From Bidens hawaiensis (lineage: Eukaryota; Streptophyta; Magnoliopsida; Asterales; Asteraceae), in contig JAIQDT010002041.1 of NCBI GenBank assembly GCA_021521415.1, positions 186,001 through 250,000 of the forward strand: a stretch of 64,000 bases of DNA, read 5' to 3'. Position numbers and translations under genes: made by a program. Of this stretch, positions 1 to 12,022 are shown in pieces; position 1 is the stretch's first letter, and each line of letters starts with the position of its first letter. The notes beneath the pieces are model-generated. The model did not search any database, was not told the origin of the DNA, and saw nothing but the letters and a program-made list of their open reading frames with translations.

Positions 1-793
1 TTATCCCAACTCAAAATCAAAATCACACCATCTTTCCCACATCAAGCTTATATTTCTTGATCTCTTTCTTACTTACAAAAAACCTAACGCGTTACTCTCG
101 TCAATAACCTCATTCATCGACACCGTTTTTCTTACAAAGATCATGGAATTTCTCGACTTATACACCATAACGTTGTTAGGCAAGCAACATCTGCTAAAAC
201 ATATACTATGTTGGCTTAATTTTTATTGCGTGTCACAAGGTGGGCCAGGCCCAAAAAAATTTAACAAGTTGGTTAAAGTCTAAGACGGTGTTTGTTTTTC
301 TCTAAAAGCTCTTCCCCACCTCTTTTGTCTTCGCTGCACAGACCACATGCAAACGTTGTGGTCTGAAGAGTGTTTGTTTTTTATAAGACATTTCATTAAA
401 AAAAGGTCTGCGCTCTCTTATCCTAGAAGACCTGGACCTATGACTTCTTGCATCTTCTTCAATCTTTCAAACCCTACTTTAGACTTAAAAACAAAATATT
501 TTCATCTCCTTCAATCTCCAACCCTAACCACCGCCCCCCTCTCATCCACCCCCACTTCCGGCCGACCCCCTCTCCTCCACCCTCACCCTGTTGACTGCGG
601 TGATGTTTCTAGAATATTTAACTACCCATTATTTACTTCTTTCATTTTTCTGTTGATTTGTCTTGAATTTTCAATCCGTGAATTTGTTTGGTGTAAGATT
701 GTTAATTTAAATAAATAAAATCGTACTCTATTTGCAATTTTGTATCAATTTATGTGATTAAAATTATTGTAGATAATGGGGGTTTTGATTATT
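1..793. other. AT-rich intergenic DNA, no gene seen
   Basis: No reading frame here looks like a conserved protein. Positions 288-400 hold two copies of a GTGTTTGTTTTT-type motif around a pyrimidine-rich stretch, which may be a MITE remnant, but I could not define its ends. The left edge of the window cuts into unannotated sequence. Confidence 0.5.
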
Positions 794-1782
794 GATTACC
801 TGAAAAAACACTAATCAACCCCGGGCAGATTACGGATAATCTGGGGGTTAAATAGATGTTTCCCACGAGGGGTTAGACCCGGCAAAGATGGTTCTTCTGA
901 TAACTTGCAAAACAGACACCGTGAGCTCGTCACTGAGAAGGGGGGGTACCTCCTTGTGACCACCCTCCGGCGTGAGAATCAGACTAGATTGCTCTTGAAT
1001 ATAAGTGTATATTAAGAGATTGCTAGAGCAGATATCAGGTATAAGATATAAGATAAGATGATCATACCATTTGGGGTATTTATAGCCGAAGGTAGGTTTC
1101 CAAAAAGGTATAGCCGGCTGAATAGTATTCCTGTTCTACCAACTGTGGCCTACGCACGTGCCATGCTGGTAGTTGGTGGGTAGGCAGCGGCTGACAGTGA
1201 CCAGGCCTGCTGTGTACTATTCCTTTTCCACCAACTGCAGGCTATGCACGTGGTATGACAGGAGTTGGTGAGTAGGCAGCGGCTAATAGTGACATACAGT
1301 ACAAGAGCATGCTGCTCGCCATACTGTTAATGAGCTGTCGTATCTCTGGTCAGATCTTTTGCCCATACCTCGTCAGGTACAGTACAAAAGATCCTCCAGT
1401 ATCATACGGACTGGCTCATTTGGGCGGGAGTATTCCCCCTCCCGCCTTTGTGCGGGATTGTTCCCGGCTTTGCTCATTCCTTCAGGGACATTACTGAATT
1501 ATTTTGAGAGCTAAGTGTCTTGTGCGTGTAGCCTTGCTGCGCGGGTGGCCTTCCCTGATGGCTTGTATCCGCAGCTGCGGGAACAGGCGGAGTACTTCAC
1601 CATTGGGAGGCATTTCCTGCGGGAACAGCTTGCGTACTGCGCGTAAGGACGTCACGTCTCTGAGCATGGTGGGTCCTGCGGATCCAGTTGGTTTCTGCGC
1701 AGACGTCTCTCTTCAAGGTGAGTCCTGCGGGTCCAACTGGGCTCTGCTGGGACCTACCTCTTCATTACCCGATATACCCCCC
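794..1782 (-). mobile_element. Probable solo LTR (Ty3/gypsy-like)
   Basis: This block has clearly higher GC than its surroundings and is flanked on both sides by TTATT (789-793 and 1783-1787), a plausible 5-bp target duplication. Read on the minus strand it has an LTR-like layout: a GC-rich upstream half, a TATA box (GGCTATAAATACCCC, 1075-1089 in plus coordinates), then a transcribed-looking tail. It contains imperfect internal duplications: a CACGTG-bearing unit at about 1118-1203 and 1214-1292, and a TCCTGCGG-containing unit at about 1668-1752. No protein coding is seen. The ends are not canonical TG/CA, so the family and exact borders are uncertain. Its length, TATA box and flanking repeat favour a solo LTR. 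Confidence 0.5.
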
Positions 1783-4059
1783 TTATTATATAGATTTCAC
1801 TTAATAAAAATTAAAACCAAGATTATTATTTTGGCGGCTACTTATCGATTTTAGATGAAGTTGATTATTTATTGTAGAAAGCATGAACCTGGCCGCTTGC
1901 GATCCAATTACATATGAAAAATTCGTCGGTGTGTTTTCGGCTTAATGGCATAAACACAAGTCATGGTTCGTTTAAGAAACAATATAGGAAAACCCGAATT
2001 GTTTTATTCGCACTCATCAAATTATTTTAAAAAACATATTATTCTGGTTCTATAAATATTATTTTAGTGTTGTTTGACTATTATTTAAATTCAATGTTCA
2101 AAACCTTTTTTAAGTTTAAAAAAATCGGTTTATTTAAATTTAGCTTATTTTAGCAGTCTACAGAAGTTAAAAAAACAAACAGTCTTCTTCTTACAGATGC
2201 AGAGGTTTGGTCCACCTCTTCTGCTATAGATGTACGCAGATATGATTCGCAGACTGCAGACATTTTTCATCTGAAAAAACAAACAGCACCTAAGTGGTGT
2301 TTTAAAATTATCTTCCAACTTCTTGGTGGCCAAGTTTGATAGAGACATATATTAAGCTTGGTGGCCAAGTTTTGTAAGTTGGAAATAAATGAAACTTGGT
2401 GGCCAAATTTTTTGAGTATAAATATATCTATCATGTTAGGGTTAAATATAAAAAAAAGTTATTGTAATAAGTTTATTCGAGTTATAATAAAAGCTAGTTA
2501 TTTTTATATTGTTAGTTAATTGTCGTTTATCAATTTTGATACTAAACCGTGCACAATACAAGGTAATGACTGTTTTAACACCAATTCATGATTCAAACGG
2601 TACTCTACTATAGTCGATTTGTAGCTTACACACCAAACACTAATTGAGGATAAGACAATTAAAGGTGGTTGGCTCACGTTCAAAGTTTCCATATGCTTAA
2701 ATAAAAAACTAAAAAAAAAGCTGTAGTTTTTACCATTATAGTTTGACAAAATATGTGTTTTATACTTTCAGTCCAACAGTTTAAAATTTACAGTTTCCGT
2801 CAAATAGTTTTGTTTTCATTTGCAATTAAATTCGACCCTACTAACCCTGGTCATAAAACCTATCAGCGTGCCATTCACGTGAAAGACCATTGTGTCATTT
2901 TTCTTCCCAAATAAACCCCTACCCTAATTCCTAAATACCATTTAATCTTCGTCACAAGAGAAAAAAAGCAAAACTGTCTCTCACGTGAAGGGCATACTGA
3001 TGAGTTTAACGATCAAAGTTAACAGGATTAGTAAGATCGAGTTTAATTACAAGTGAAAATAACTATCGAACAAAAACCACAAATTTAAAACTATTAAACA
3101 AAAACCGTTGATTCTGTCAAATCACAGGAACAAAAGTTGCAATTCTATCAAAAAAAAAAAAAAAAAAACTATTTACTAAGATTAGATACGTTCACCAATA
3201 AATATTTTACTTTTAAAATATTCCAATATTTGCCAAAATAAAATTATAAGAAATAATAAATAACTTAAAAGAAAACGTCATCACCTGTAAGCATTTATAA
3301 AATATAAAAATAAATAGAGGGTTATCAGAAACATCATTAAATTATAATATTATAAAACGACTTCCTTCTCAAAATACAACTTTCTTTTGTTATTATTATA
3401 TATATTAGGGTTAGGTTATAATAGGAAATATAGTTTTTATAGGAAGGATAGTAAGTAATTTTGTCCATTGATTTTGTACATAGAGGGTTGAGATTAGTTT
3501 AGGGGGAAATCAAGTGTGAACATAAGGGAAAGGGTATAAAAGGAATAACACATTTGTTGACTTTCTCTCTCCACATGCAAGGCACATGCCGAATTCTCCC
3601 ATCAATTTTAAACATCCATAACTTTTTTTATGACCTTTTTATTGAAAAACAAATTCACCATAATAATGAGCAACTTTTTATCTTTTATATGAGTACCATA
3701 TTGTTGTATAAAAATTGAAAAAAATAAGTGGGTTTTTACAAACTGTGTTTTATAAAATTGTGTTATACAATAGTATTTTTCATTGTTTTTTTTCCATTGT
3801 GTCATACAATTGTGTTTTTTTATAGTGTTTTTTTCCATTGTGTTTTTCATAGTGTTTTTTCGAACTTTTCCGGTGAGGTGGTGGCGGTGGGTGACGGTTG
3901 TTGTGGTGGTGGAGTGGTGGTGGTTGTAGAGAGTAAATATGTAATTGGGTTTTATGTAAGTGGATTTTTAAAATTAAATTAAGTGGGTTTTGATATTAAA
4001 AGGTTATCTTAACCAATATACATTAAATCAATTGTTAATTGGGCATAAAGTTTTCTTTC
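1783..4059. other. AT-rich intergenic DNA upstream of the helicase gene
   Basis: No convincing coding sequence. A poly-A run lies at about 3148-3168. Positions 3760-3860 are T-rich with repeated TTTCCATTGTG and TTTTCATAGTG motifs, and 3870-3930 is a GGTGGT-rich stretch. These look like low-complexity DNA and old repeats. The 3' end should include the promoter of the gene starting at 4161. Confidence 0.5.
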
Positions 4060-4160
4060 GTATATAATCACATAATATTAATAATAATAATCTCTCTCTA
4101 GACGTACCTTCACTTTCTTCGATTTCTACAAACCCTTCTGATTCTCCGATACGTACCATT
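4060..4160 (+). promoter_or_regulatory. Likely core promoter and 5' UTR of the DEAH helicase gene
   Basis: A TATA-like TATATAAT at 4061-4068 lies about 100 bp before the ATG at 4161. It is followed by an ATAATAATAAT run and a CTCTCTCT tract, typical of a plant 5' leader. The transcription start cannot be fixed from sequence alone. Confidence 0.4.
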
Positions 4161-7100
4161 ATGACCACTGATCAAACCCTAGCTACGATGCACCGTAACA
4201 AGCCTCCGATTCCGTCCAACCACCGCTCCTTCGGCCACCCCAACCACCACCGCCGTCGTGATCGATCTCCGTCGCCGCTCTCCGCCGCTCGCCGCCGCCC
4301 CAATTTCATAATCGAACTCCGGTCAACCAGCACCGACCAGAACACCTACAACCGCCACGAGATTGTCAGCCTCATGGGCAAATTCAAGTTCGCTCCGGAC
4401 GATTTCTTCCTCTACCAGACCGGAATCGTCGCCGCTAGGTTTTTCTACCAGCAGTGGTCCGGTGTGCTTAATACGGTGGTGTACTTGTGGGAGGTTTTGC
4501 TCGACGGAGGCTTATCGTTCATGCCGAGGCTCGTGCAGAACGTTTTGGTGCCGTCCGATACCGAGGAGTTGAATTCTCGGCTTAGGGTTTTGTTTACATC
4601 GAGGATTTTAGGGTTTTTGGCCGGGGAGACTGTGAGGAAGCTGGAGGATAAGTTGGATGAGGTTTCGCGGGAGATTAGTCGGATTGAATTGTTGTTGAAG
4701 AAGCCGAAACGGTTGGCGGTGCACGTGCAGTTGTCGAATCAGAAGGAGGGGATGGTTCGTGAGAAGGAGTTGATTGGGAAGAGGGTTGATGAGTTTAATT
4801 CTGCAATGCAATGTGTGCTTGATTATTTGGATGGGAAGGTGTGTGATGGTGAGTCTGAGGTTAAGGTGTTGATGTTGAATGGGGCGTTGAATTGGAGTAA
4901 GGTTTATTGGATGATTAAGAGGGAGTTGAAGAGGCTTGAGGAGGGGCTGCCGATTTATGCTGACCGGAAGGATATTCTCTGGAAGATACACTGTCAGCAG
5001 GTACTTTATTGCATTACATTGATATAAAATTGCAGTAATGATAATCTTATGTGTTGTCTTATGGTAAAGATCACAAATTTGTTGGACTGTTCTTGCTGAT
5101 TTGTTGTGTATGTGAAACTAACACTGTTTAACGACAATAGAAGGCAATCAGTTAAAGTTTTATAGAGGAAGTGACTCAATTTTTTCCAAGAAATTAAACT
5201 TCTTACTATCTGAAGTCAACAATGTGGGAAGTCCAACACATTTGAGACACATCAAAAGGCGCTCCAACTAAGTGGAAGACATCTAGTTATTAGTCTTGCA
5301 AGACTAGGCCTGGCAAACAGGGTGTCGGGTCGGTTTAAAACAGGTTTACTTTGGTTCGGGTCAAAACGGGTTTTGACAGAAATATTTTTGGGTCCAAAAC
5401 GGGTCACTTTTAAAAAAGTAAACAAATTTAAAATTTCGGAATTAAGGCTAAAAAATAGGAACAAACAGAGAAATTGAAAAGAAGTTAAATCACCCGCCGG
5501 TGATTCTTTATAGAACATATTGTGTTGATAAATTGCAGTCCATGTCATCAATGTTTCTTTTCAATTAAACTCTCCGTAGCTGTCAGTTTGCCTAGTTTTT
5601 GAAATCTGATAGATAAGATGTTGGAATACAATTTACTTTTCTGCAAAATAGTCAACATGACTTGATTATTCAACGCTAACCCTCATGATAGTTGCACAGG
5701 TGAAAAAGTGCAGTTGAAATAGAGTCTCAGTTCTTCAAATGCAAAACTTAAAGTCATGTTTTGCAATTTGATGATGGGCTTTTAACATTTCAAATTCAAA
5801 ATTGATGATGAGTTGACAAATTTAATTTCCTAGCACCCTTGATCAGAAATTGCTATCAGCTAACTCAATTGATTGATCATTGGGTCAAAACTTGCCTCAA
5901 CAATGATGGAATGAATTAACCTTACTGATCCAAAAAGCGTTTTCTTTTTCTTGTTTCAAAAAAGTTACTTGCAAGCGGTTGTATGTTACTAGACCTGACA
6001 AAATGGGTGGGTTGTGTTGGGCAGCAGGTCAAAACAATTTCGGGTCAAAATGGGCATTTTTGAAACGGTGTCAGTTTGATTCGGGTCAAAATGGGCTCTA
6101 ACAAAAATGGACTTTGGTTGAAATAAGACATTTTAGAAGAAAAAATTATCAAAATGGTTTCACCAGCTATACTTGCCAACCCCTATATGCTAATGATATA
6201 TTTGCGTTTTTTTTAAAGTCAGCTTTTTTGGTTGTTTTTGTGCTTGTAGCTTTGGGCCACACATTTTCTAGATATTCATTTGGTAATATCTTATTGTTAC
6301 ATGGTGACAGTTTCTTTCGGATGTCAGCAGTAGCTTAGACATTCATATGTTACAATTCTACTAATATTAACTGTTAATCTCTTGAACGTACTTCTGTTGC
6401 TGTTTCTAATGTTTTGTGCCATTAATGTTTCAGGTAATGGTATTGATTGGTGAAACCGGTTCAGGAAAAAGCACCCAACTGGTTCAATTTCTTATTGATT
6501 CAGGAGTGGCGGGTGACAAGTCAATTGTGTGCACCCAGCCACGTAAGCTTGCTGCAATATCACTAGCAAACAGAGTCAAAGAAGAAAGTCGTGGGTGTTG
6601 TGATGATAATTCAATCGTCTGTTCATCAGCATTTTCATCTGTCAACCGTTTGGATTCAAAAGCTATATTTATGACAGATCATTGTCTACTTCAACATTAC
6701 ATGAATGACAAGAATTTTTCATGGGCATCTTGTATTATTGTTGACGAAGCACATGAAAGAAGCCTGTCAACCGATCTTTTGTTAGCATTAATAAAAGATT
6801 TACTTCATCGACGTTCGGATTTGAGGTTTATTATTATGTCTGCAACAGCCGATGCGGACCAACTGGCTAAATATTTCTTTGATTGTGATACACATCATGT
6901 GTTGGGCCGAACTTTCCCAGTTGATATTAGATACGTTCCTGAAATGACATCATCATCTAATGTAACCTTTGACTTTATGCCATCTTATGTTTCTCATGTT
7001 TTGAGGAGGGTTGGCGAGATTCATAAAAATGAGGAACATGGGGCGATTCTTGCGTTTTTGACTAGTCAAATGGAGGTTGAATGGGCCTGCCACCAGTTTA

Positions 7101-10100
7101 AAAGCCCATCGGCCATTTGTTTACCGTTGCATGGGAAATTATCTCATGAAGAACAGTATCGGGTTTATTTGAATTACCCGAAAAAGCGGAAAGTAATATT
7201 CTCCACTAATCTTGCGGAGACATCGTTGACTATTCCGGGGGTCAAATATGTTGTTGACTCGGGTATGGTCAAAGAGAGTCGGTTTGAACCTGGGACGGGA
7301 ATGAATGTGCTTAAAGTTTGCAGAATCAGTCAAAGCTCGGCTAACCAACGAGCGGGTCGAGCCGGACGAACCGAACCGGGAAAGTGTTATCGGGTTTATG
7401 AAGAGAGAGAGTTCCAATCCATGCCATGCCATCAAGAACCCGAGATCCGTAGGGTTAATCTTGGAATTGCGGTTTTGAGAATTCTAGCTCTCGGGATTCA
7501 TAAAGTTGAGGAGTTTGATTTCATTGATGCACCGTCTAATGCATCGATCGAGACCGCAATTAAAAGTCTGATCCAATTGGGAGCAGTTGTACTTGAACAT
7601 GGGATCCATAAGCTGACCAAAGATGGTCGGATGTTGGTCAAATTGGGGATCGAACCTAAGCTTGGTAAAGTAATATTGAAGTGTTTTGAAAACCGTATGG
7701 GTCGTGAAGGGCTAGTTTTAGCTGCGGTTATGGCAAATTCCAGCAGCATATTTTGCAGGGTTGGCCGAGAAGAAGAGAAACACAAATCAGATCGTTTGAA
7801 AGTACAGTTTTGCCATCCGGGTGGCGACTTATTTACATTATTATCTGTTTACAGAAAATGGGAATTAGTTCCCCGTGATAAACGGAATCAATGGTGTTGG
7901 GATAACAGTATCAATGCAAAGTCTATGAGAAGATGTCAAGAAGCGGTTCAAGAAATGGAAAGTTGTCTTCAACATGAGCTTAATATTATTATCCCTACTT
8001 ATTGGCGGTGGGACCCGATGGTGATTACCGATTCCGATCAAGTTCTTAAAGATGTGATTCTCTCAGCTTTGGCGGATAACATTGCAATGTATTCTGGAAA
8101 TGATAATCTCGGTTATGAAGTCCCGTCATCTGGGACACATTTTCAGTTACATCCTTCATGTTCGTTACTTATGTTTGGTGAAAGACCAAGTTGGGTGGTT
8201 TTTGGGGAAATTATTGCAATGCCACATCAGTATTTGGTGTGTGTAACTTCCGTTGACTTCAACTCTTTGTTGAATCTTTCTCCTGCCCCATTTGATATCG
8301 CACAGATCGACCGGCGGAAACTGCAATTAAACGTGTTAACGGGTTTCGGGGCGACATTGTTGAAACGATTCTGCGGGAAGTCGAATTTGAGACTGAAACG
8401 CCTTGTTGCAAGCATTAAGGATACCATTAATGATGACCGGGTTAGGTTAGAAGTGTCTGTTGATCATAATGAAGTCAACGTGTTTGCTACCTCTGAACAC
8501 ATGACACGTGTGTGTGAGATTGTAAAATCTGTATTGGAGCGTGAAGAAAAGTGGCTAGAGAATGAGTGTATTGAAAAATGTTTGTTTCCAGACCGACATG
8601 TGTTACCTCCTGTGGCTCTTTTCGGTTCGGGTGCTGAAATAAAGCATCTGGAACTTGACAAAAGATGTCTCACAGTTGATATATTTGTTCACGGTTCGGA
8701 TATCGAGGAGAAAGAGCTTCTGTCCTTTTTGGAGGAACATACATGTGGCAACATCTGTGCGGTCCATAAGCTTAATTTGGTCGGTCAAGATAATGAAAAG
8801 TGGGGCCGGGTAATGTTTTTCACCCCTGAAGCTGCTGAGAAAGCTATAAAGTTGACTCCCGTTGACTTCAACGGGTGTAAAATAAAAGTTGCTCCTTCTA
8901 GAAGCATATTTGGAGGGGATAACAAGTTATCATTTCCAGCTGTCAAAGCGAAAGTATCATGGCCACGTAAGCAGAACCGGGGTTTTGCGTTTGTTCATTG
9001 TAACCCTGAAGATGTGTCAGCATTGGTTGAAGATTTTTCTCACATGTTTATCAGGGACCAGTTTATAAACTGTAGACCTAGTATGAAGTTCAACGACAGT
9101 GTTATGGTGTCGGGATTTGCTGCCGATGTGTTTGAACCCGAGCTTTATGACTCATTGTACAACTCAACCAATAGGAAGATTTTGAAAGTTAGCTTACCAC
9201 GGGCCCCACCTGCAGAGAATCCTCCCGTCGCGGCCCTTGAAGATGCACTTTTGAGAGAGGTGAGATCGTTCATGCCAGGTTCAAAGAATGAATGTGTTCG
9301 TGTTCATATTTTCCCGTGTGAACCGCTGGATTATGTTATGAAAGCCGAGATTAGTTTCGATGGGAGTTTGCATTTGGAGGCAGCAAAAGCTTTGGAGCAG
9401 ATTGATGGGAAAGCGTTACCGGGTTGCCAGCCGTGGCAGAAGATTAAATGCCAGCAGCAGTTTAACAGCATTGTTTCTTGTCCTGCTTCTGTGTATGGTG
9501 TTATCAAGGATCAACTGCGTTCTTTACTCGATAATCTCCAGCTTCGGAAAGGTCTCTCTCTCTCTCTCTAAAAGGGCAAAATTGAAATAATGATTAACTA
9601 TGAGAACAGAAATGAGGTCAAATGGGTCAAAATTAGCCCAAAGTCCATTGAATTGCTGTATGTCTTCTAAGTTCTAAACCTTTTGGTATGCTAATTATAG
9701 AGTGTTACCCTGCATTTGACTGTTCTCTTTTCTTTAAAGAGTTTATAAATGATTAGTGGGTCAAGTGGGTGTTTGATTGGGTTTCGGGTAAGGCTCAGGT
9801 TATTCGGGTTTTTGTTGTTAGAAAGTGTAACCGTTAACGGACTGAATTATAAACGGGTGTTCGGTTGGGTCAGGTTAACTGGTTAATGGTTTGGTTCGGT
9901 TGGTCGGTTCAGCTTAGCCGGTTAATGATCCGGTTCGATCGGCTGACCCACGTGATACCCAGTACCTGATCCCAACTACCCACATGATACCCATAGTACC
10001 CGACCCGAATTAGCTGTTCATGATTTTGGTCTGTCTAATCTGTTGTTTGGTTGGGCCAGGCTAACCGGGTAATGATTTGGTTCTGTGTTCGGGTTGGGTT

Positions 10101-11530
10101 AACCGGTTAATGATTCGGTTTGACTGGGTAACCCCGAACTATTCGTTCATGATTTGGGTCGGTTGGGCTTTTTGGATATGGGTGATTTCAGCGGGCGTAG
10201 TAAACTAGTATGATTATGGATATTTCATCTTTTAGTATTTAATCTTATCTTTTAAATAATATAATTAAGATGTTTTATGGATCAATTTCTTTTAAATATC
10301 TTGTTCATAGGAGCGGAGTTCTTTACCGACTGGAACGAGAACGGGACGTATCGTGTCAGAATATCCGCCAAGGCGACAAAAATAATGGCGGAATCGAGAA
10401 GACCACTTGAACAGCTTATGAACGGAAGAACGATAATCGATGATCAACTCACTCCGCCCGTTATTCAACTCATTTTTTCTCGTGAAGGATTTGGTCTTCA
10501 AAAGTCAATCCAACGCGAGACCGGCACGTTTTTTCTATTTGACCGACATAACCAAAGCTTCAGAGTCTTTGGCCCGTTACACAAGCTGGATTTAGCCCAA
10601 AACAAACTGGTACAGTCTCTTGTAGCCTTACACGAGAACAAACAGCTCGATGTTCATCTTCGTGGTCCCACTTTCCCGCCTGATTTCATGAAGAAAGTGG
10701 TTGAAAACTTCGGCCCCGACCTTCACGGGCTTAAAGAAAGATTCCCTGGATCCGACTTAACGTTAAACACAAGACACCATATAATCTCGGTTTGCGGCAG
10801 TAAAGAATTAAAACAAAACGTTGAACAAACAATAAATGAGATTCTTCACTCTACAGATTCCACCTCGGGTCAAAGTCAAACTATCGAAAAGCAAACCCGG
10901 TCTTGTCCCATTTGTCTTTGCGACGTTGAAGACGGTTACCGTTTGGAAAGATGTAACCACGAGTTCTGTCGGTCGTGTTTGGTTGAACAATTCGAGTCGG
11001 CTATAAAAAACTCAGGAAACAGTTTCCCAATCCGGTGTGCACACGAGGGGTGCGAGAAGTTGATATTAGTTGTTGATATTAAAGCGCTTTTGTTAAACGA
11101 TAAGATCGACGAGCTTTTCCGAGCCTCACTGGGGTCGTTTGTGGGGTCTAGTTCAGGGAAATACCGGTTTTGCCCTTCGCCGGACTGTCCCTCGGTTTAC
11201 CAAGTGTCGGACGTTGCGAGACCGTTTACGTGTGGGGCGTGTTCGGTGGAGACTTGCACGCAATGTCACTTGGAATATCATGCGTTAGTGACGTGTGAGA
11301 GGTACATGGAGTTTAAGCGGGATCCGGATTCGAGCCTGAAGGAATGGATGAAGGGGAAAGAGGAAGTTCGGAACTGTCCGGTGTGTATGTTTACGATTGA
11401 GAAGATCGACGGGTGCAATCATATTGAGTGCCGATGTGGGAGCCATATTTGCTGGGTGTGTCTGGAGAATTTTAAGAGTAGTGATGAGTGTTATGGGCAT
11501 TTGAGGTCGATACATCATGCTATTGTTTAG
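4161..11530 (+). CDS. DEAH-box RNA helicase with C-terminal RING-IBR-RING (DEAH11/12-like)
   Basis: Three exons fit GT/AG rules and one open frame: 4161-5000, 6434-9551 and 10311-11530. They total 5178 nt or 1725 aa, close to the roughly 1780 aa of the Arabidopsis proteins annotated DEAH11/DEAH12. The N-terminus (1-280) is rich in Arg, His and Pro and then helical. The helicase core has the P-loop GETGSGKST (286-294), DEAH at 384-387, SAT at 416-418 and motif VI QRAGRAGR (585-592), followed by helicase-associated regions and RRM-like segments. Exon 3 carries a RING1 starting near Cys1518 (CPICLCDVEDGYRLERC), an IBR (CPSPDC...CGACSVETC), and a RING2 with HIEC, whose Cys1693 is at the place of the catalytic thiol of RBR E3 ligases. 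The protein should therefore combine ATP-dependent RNA unwinding with ubiquitin transfer. Its substrates and cell location are unknown to me. No break is seen. The start is the first ATG of a long open exon after a TATA box. Confidence 0.9.
5001..6433 (+). other. Intron 1 of the DEAH helicase gene
   Basis: The donor is CAG|GTACTT at 5000/5001 and the acceptor is TTTCAG|GTAATGG at 6433/6434, phase 0. It holds two pieces of a repeat with the motif GGGTCAAAACGGG (about 5305-5415 and 5990-6110), the kind found in hAT-type MITEs elsewhere in this window. No coding is seen. Confidence 0.8.
9552..10310 (+). other. Intron 2 of the DEAH helicase gene
   Basis: The donor is AAAG|GTCTCT (9551/9552) and the acceptor is TTCATAG|GAGCGG (10310/10311), phase 1. 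Between about 9750 and 10180 it is filled with GGTTCGGTTGG, AACCGGTTAATG and CCCGACC motifs, a degenerate repeat related to the CGGGT-rich MITEs. This separates the helicase and RRM-like part from the exon carrying the RING-IBR-RING part. Confidence 0.8.
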
Positions 11531-11827
11531 TTTATTTAACTACTGCTAGTGTTCATTCAACTCACGCTTTATTTTTCTTTCGCTTCATGCATATGCATAT
11601 AATAATGTAAATATTTTATCATCAGTCATAAGTTGCCTAGCTTTTTTCTTCTATCTATGTGTGTGCATCTCTTTCTCTCTTTATATACGTGTTTTTATGG
11701 TAGTCCAAGTGGTTTGAATCCTAAGTGAAAAGAAAGTTGCAAGTTAACTGTAAAAAAGTGGTGTTTGAATCTATAATCTATGAAATTTGAATATATATTG
11801 ACCGCAGTGATGTATCTAATGGGCTGT
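11531..11827. other. 3' flank of the DEAH helicase gene
   Basis: About 300 bp of AT-rich DNA after the stop codon, with an AATAATG-type signal near 11600. It probably includes the 3' UTR. No other feature is seen. Confidence 0.4.
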
Positions 11828-12022
11828 TGTGAGACCTATTAACATTAAGTCATATATAATATGCAAATATATAAACATAAAATATGGATTATCGAGTTTA
11901 TAGAGAGAGAATGGAAGAATTTATTCTTATTGATGCATGATAGCTAGCACAAGAGCCACTATTTATAGGACTAGAATAAACCATATTTGTAACAATATTG
12001 ATAACCGCATACTCCCCTTAGG
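11828..12022 (-). mobile_element. Ty1/copia LTR fragment and polypurine tract
   Basis: Read on the minus strand, a purine tract CCTAAGGGGAGTA (12010-12022) is followed by TGCGGTTATC and runs to GGTCTCACA at 11828, so the segment begins TG and ends CA. It contains a CCTATAAATAG TATA-like box. It sits directly downstream of the copia pol remnant, which fits a 3' LTR of about 180 bp. The 5' LTR was not found. Confidence 0.5.

Noticed and set aside
347..718. 123-codon frame with Pro/Thr/Ser-rich middle
   Set aside because: Low-complexity, no recognisable domain, no promoter context; looks like chance in repeat-flanked DNA.
4608..4991. Minus-strand frame of 127 codons inside helicase exon 1
   Set aside because: Lies entirely opposite a conserved coding exon; a shadow frame.
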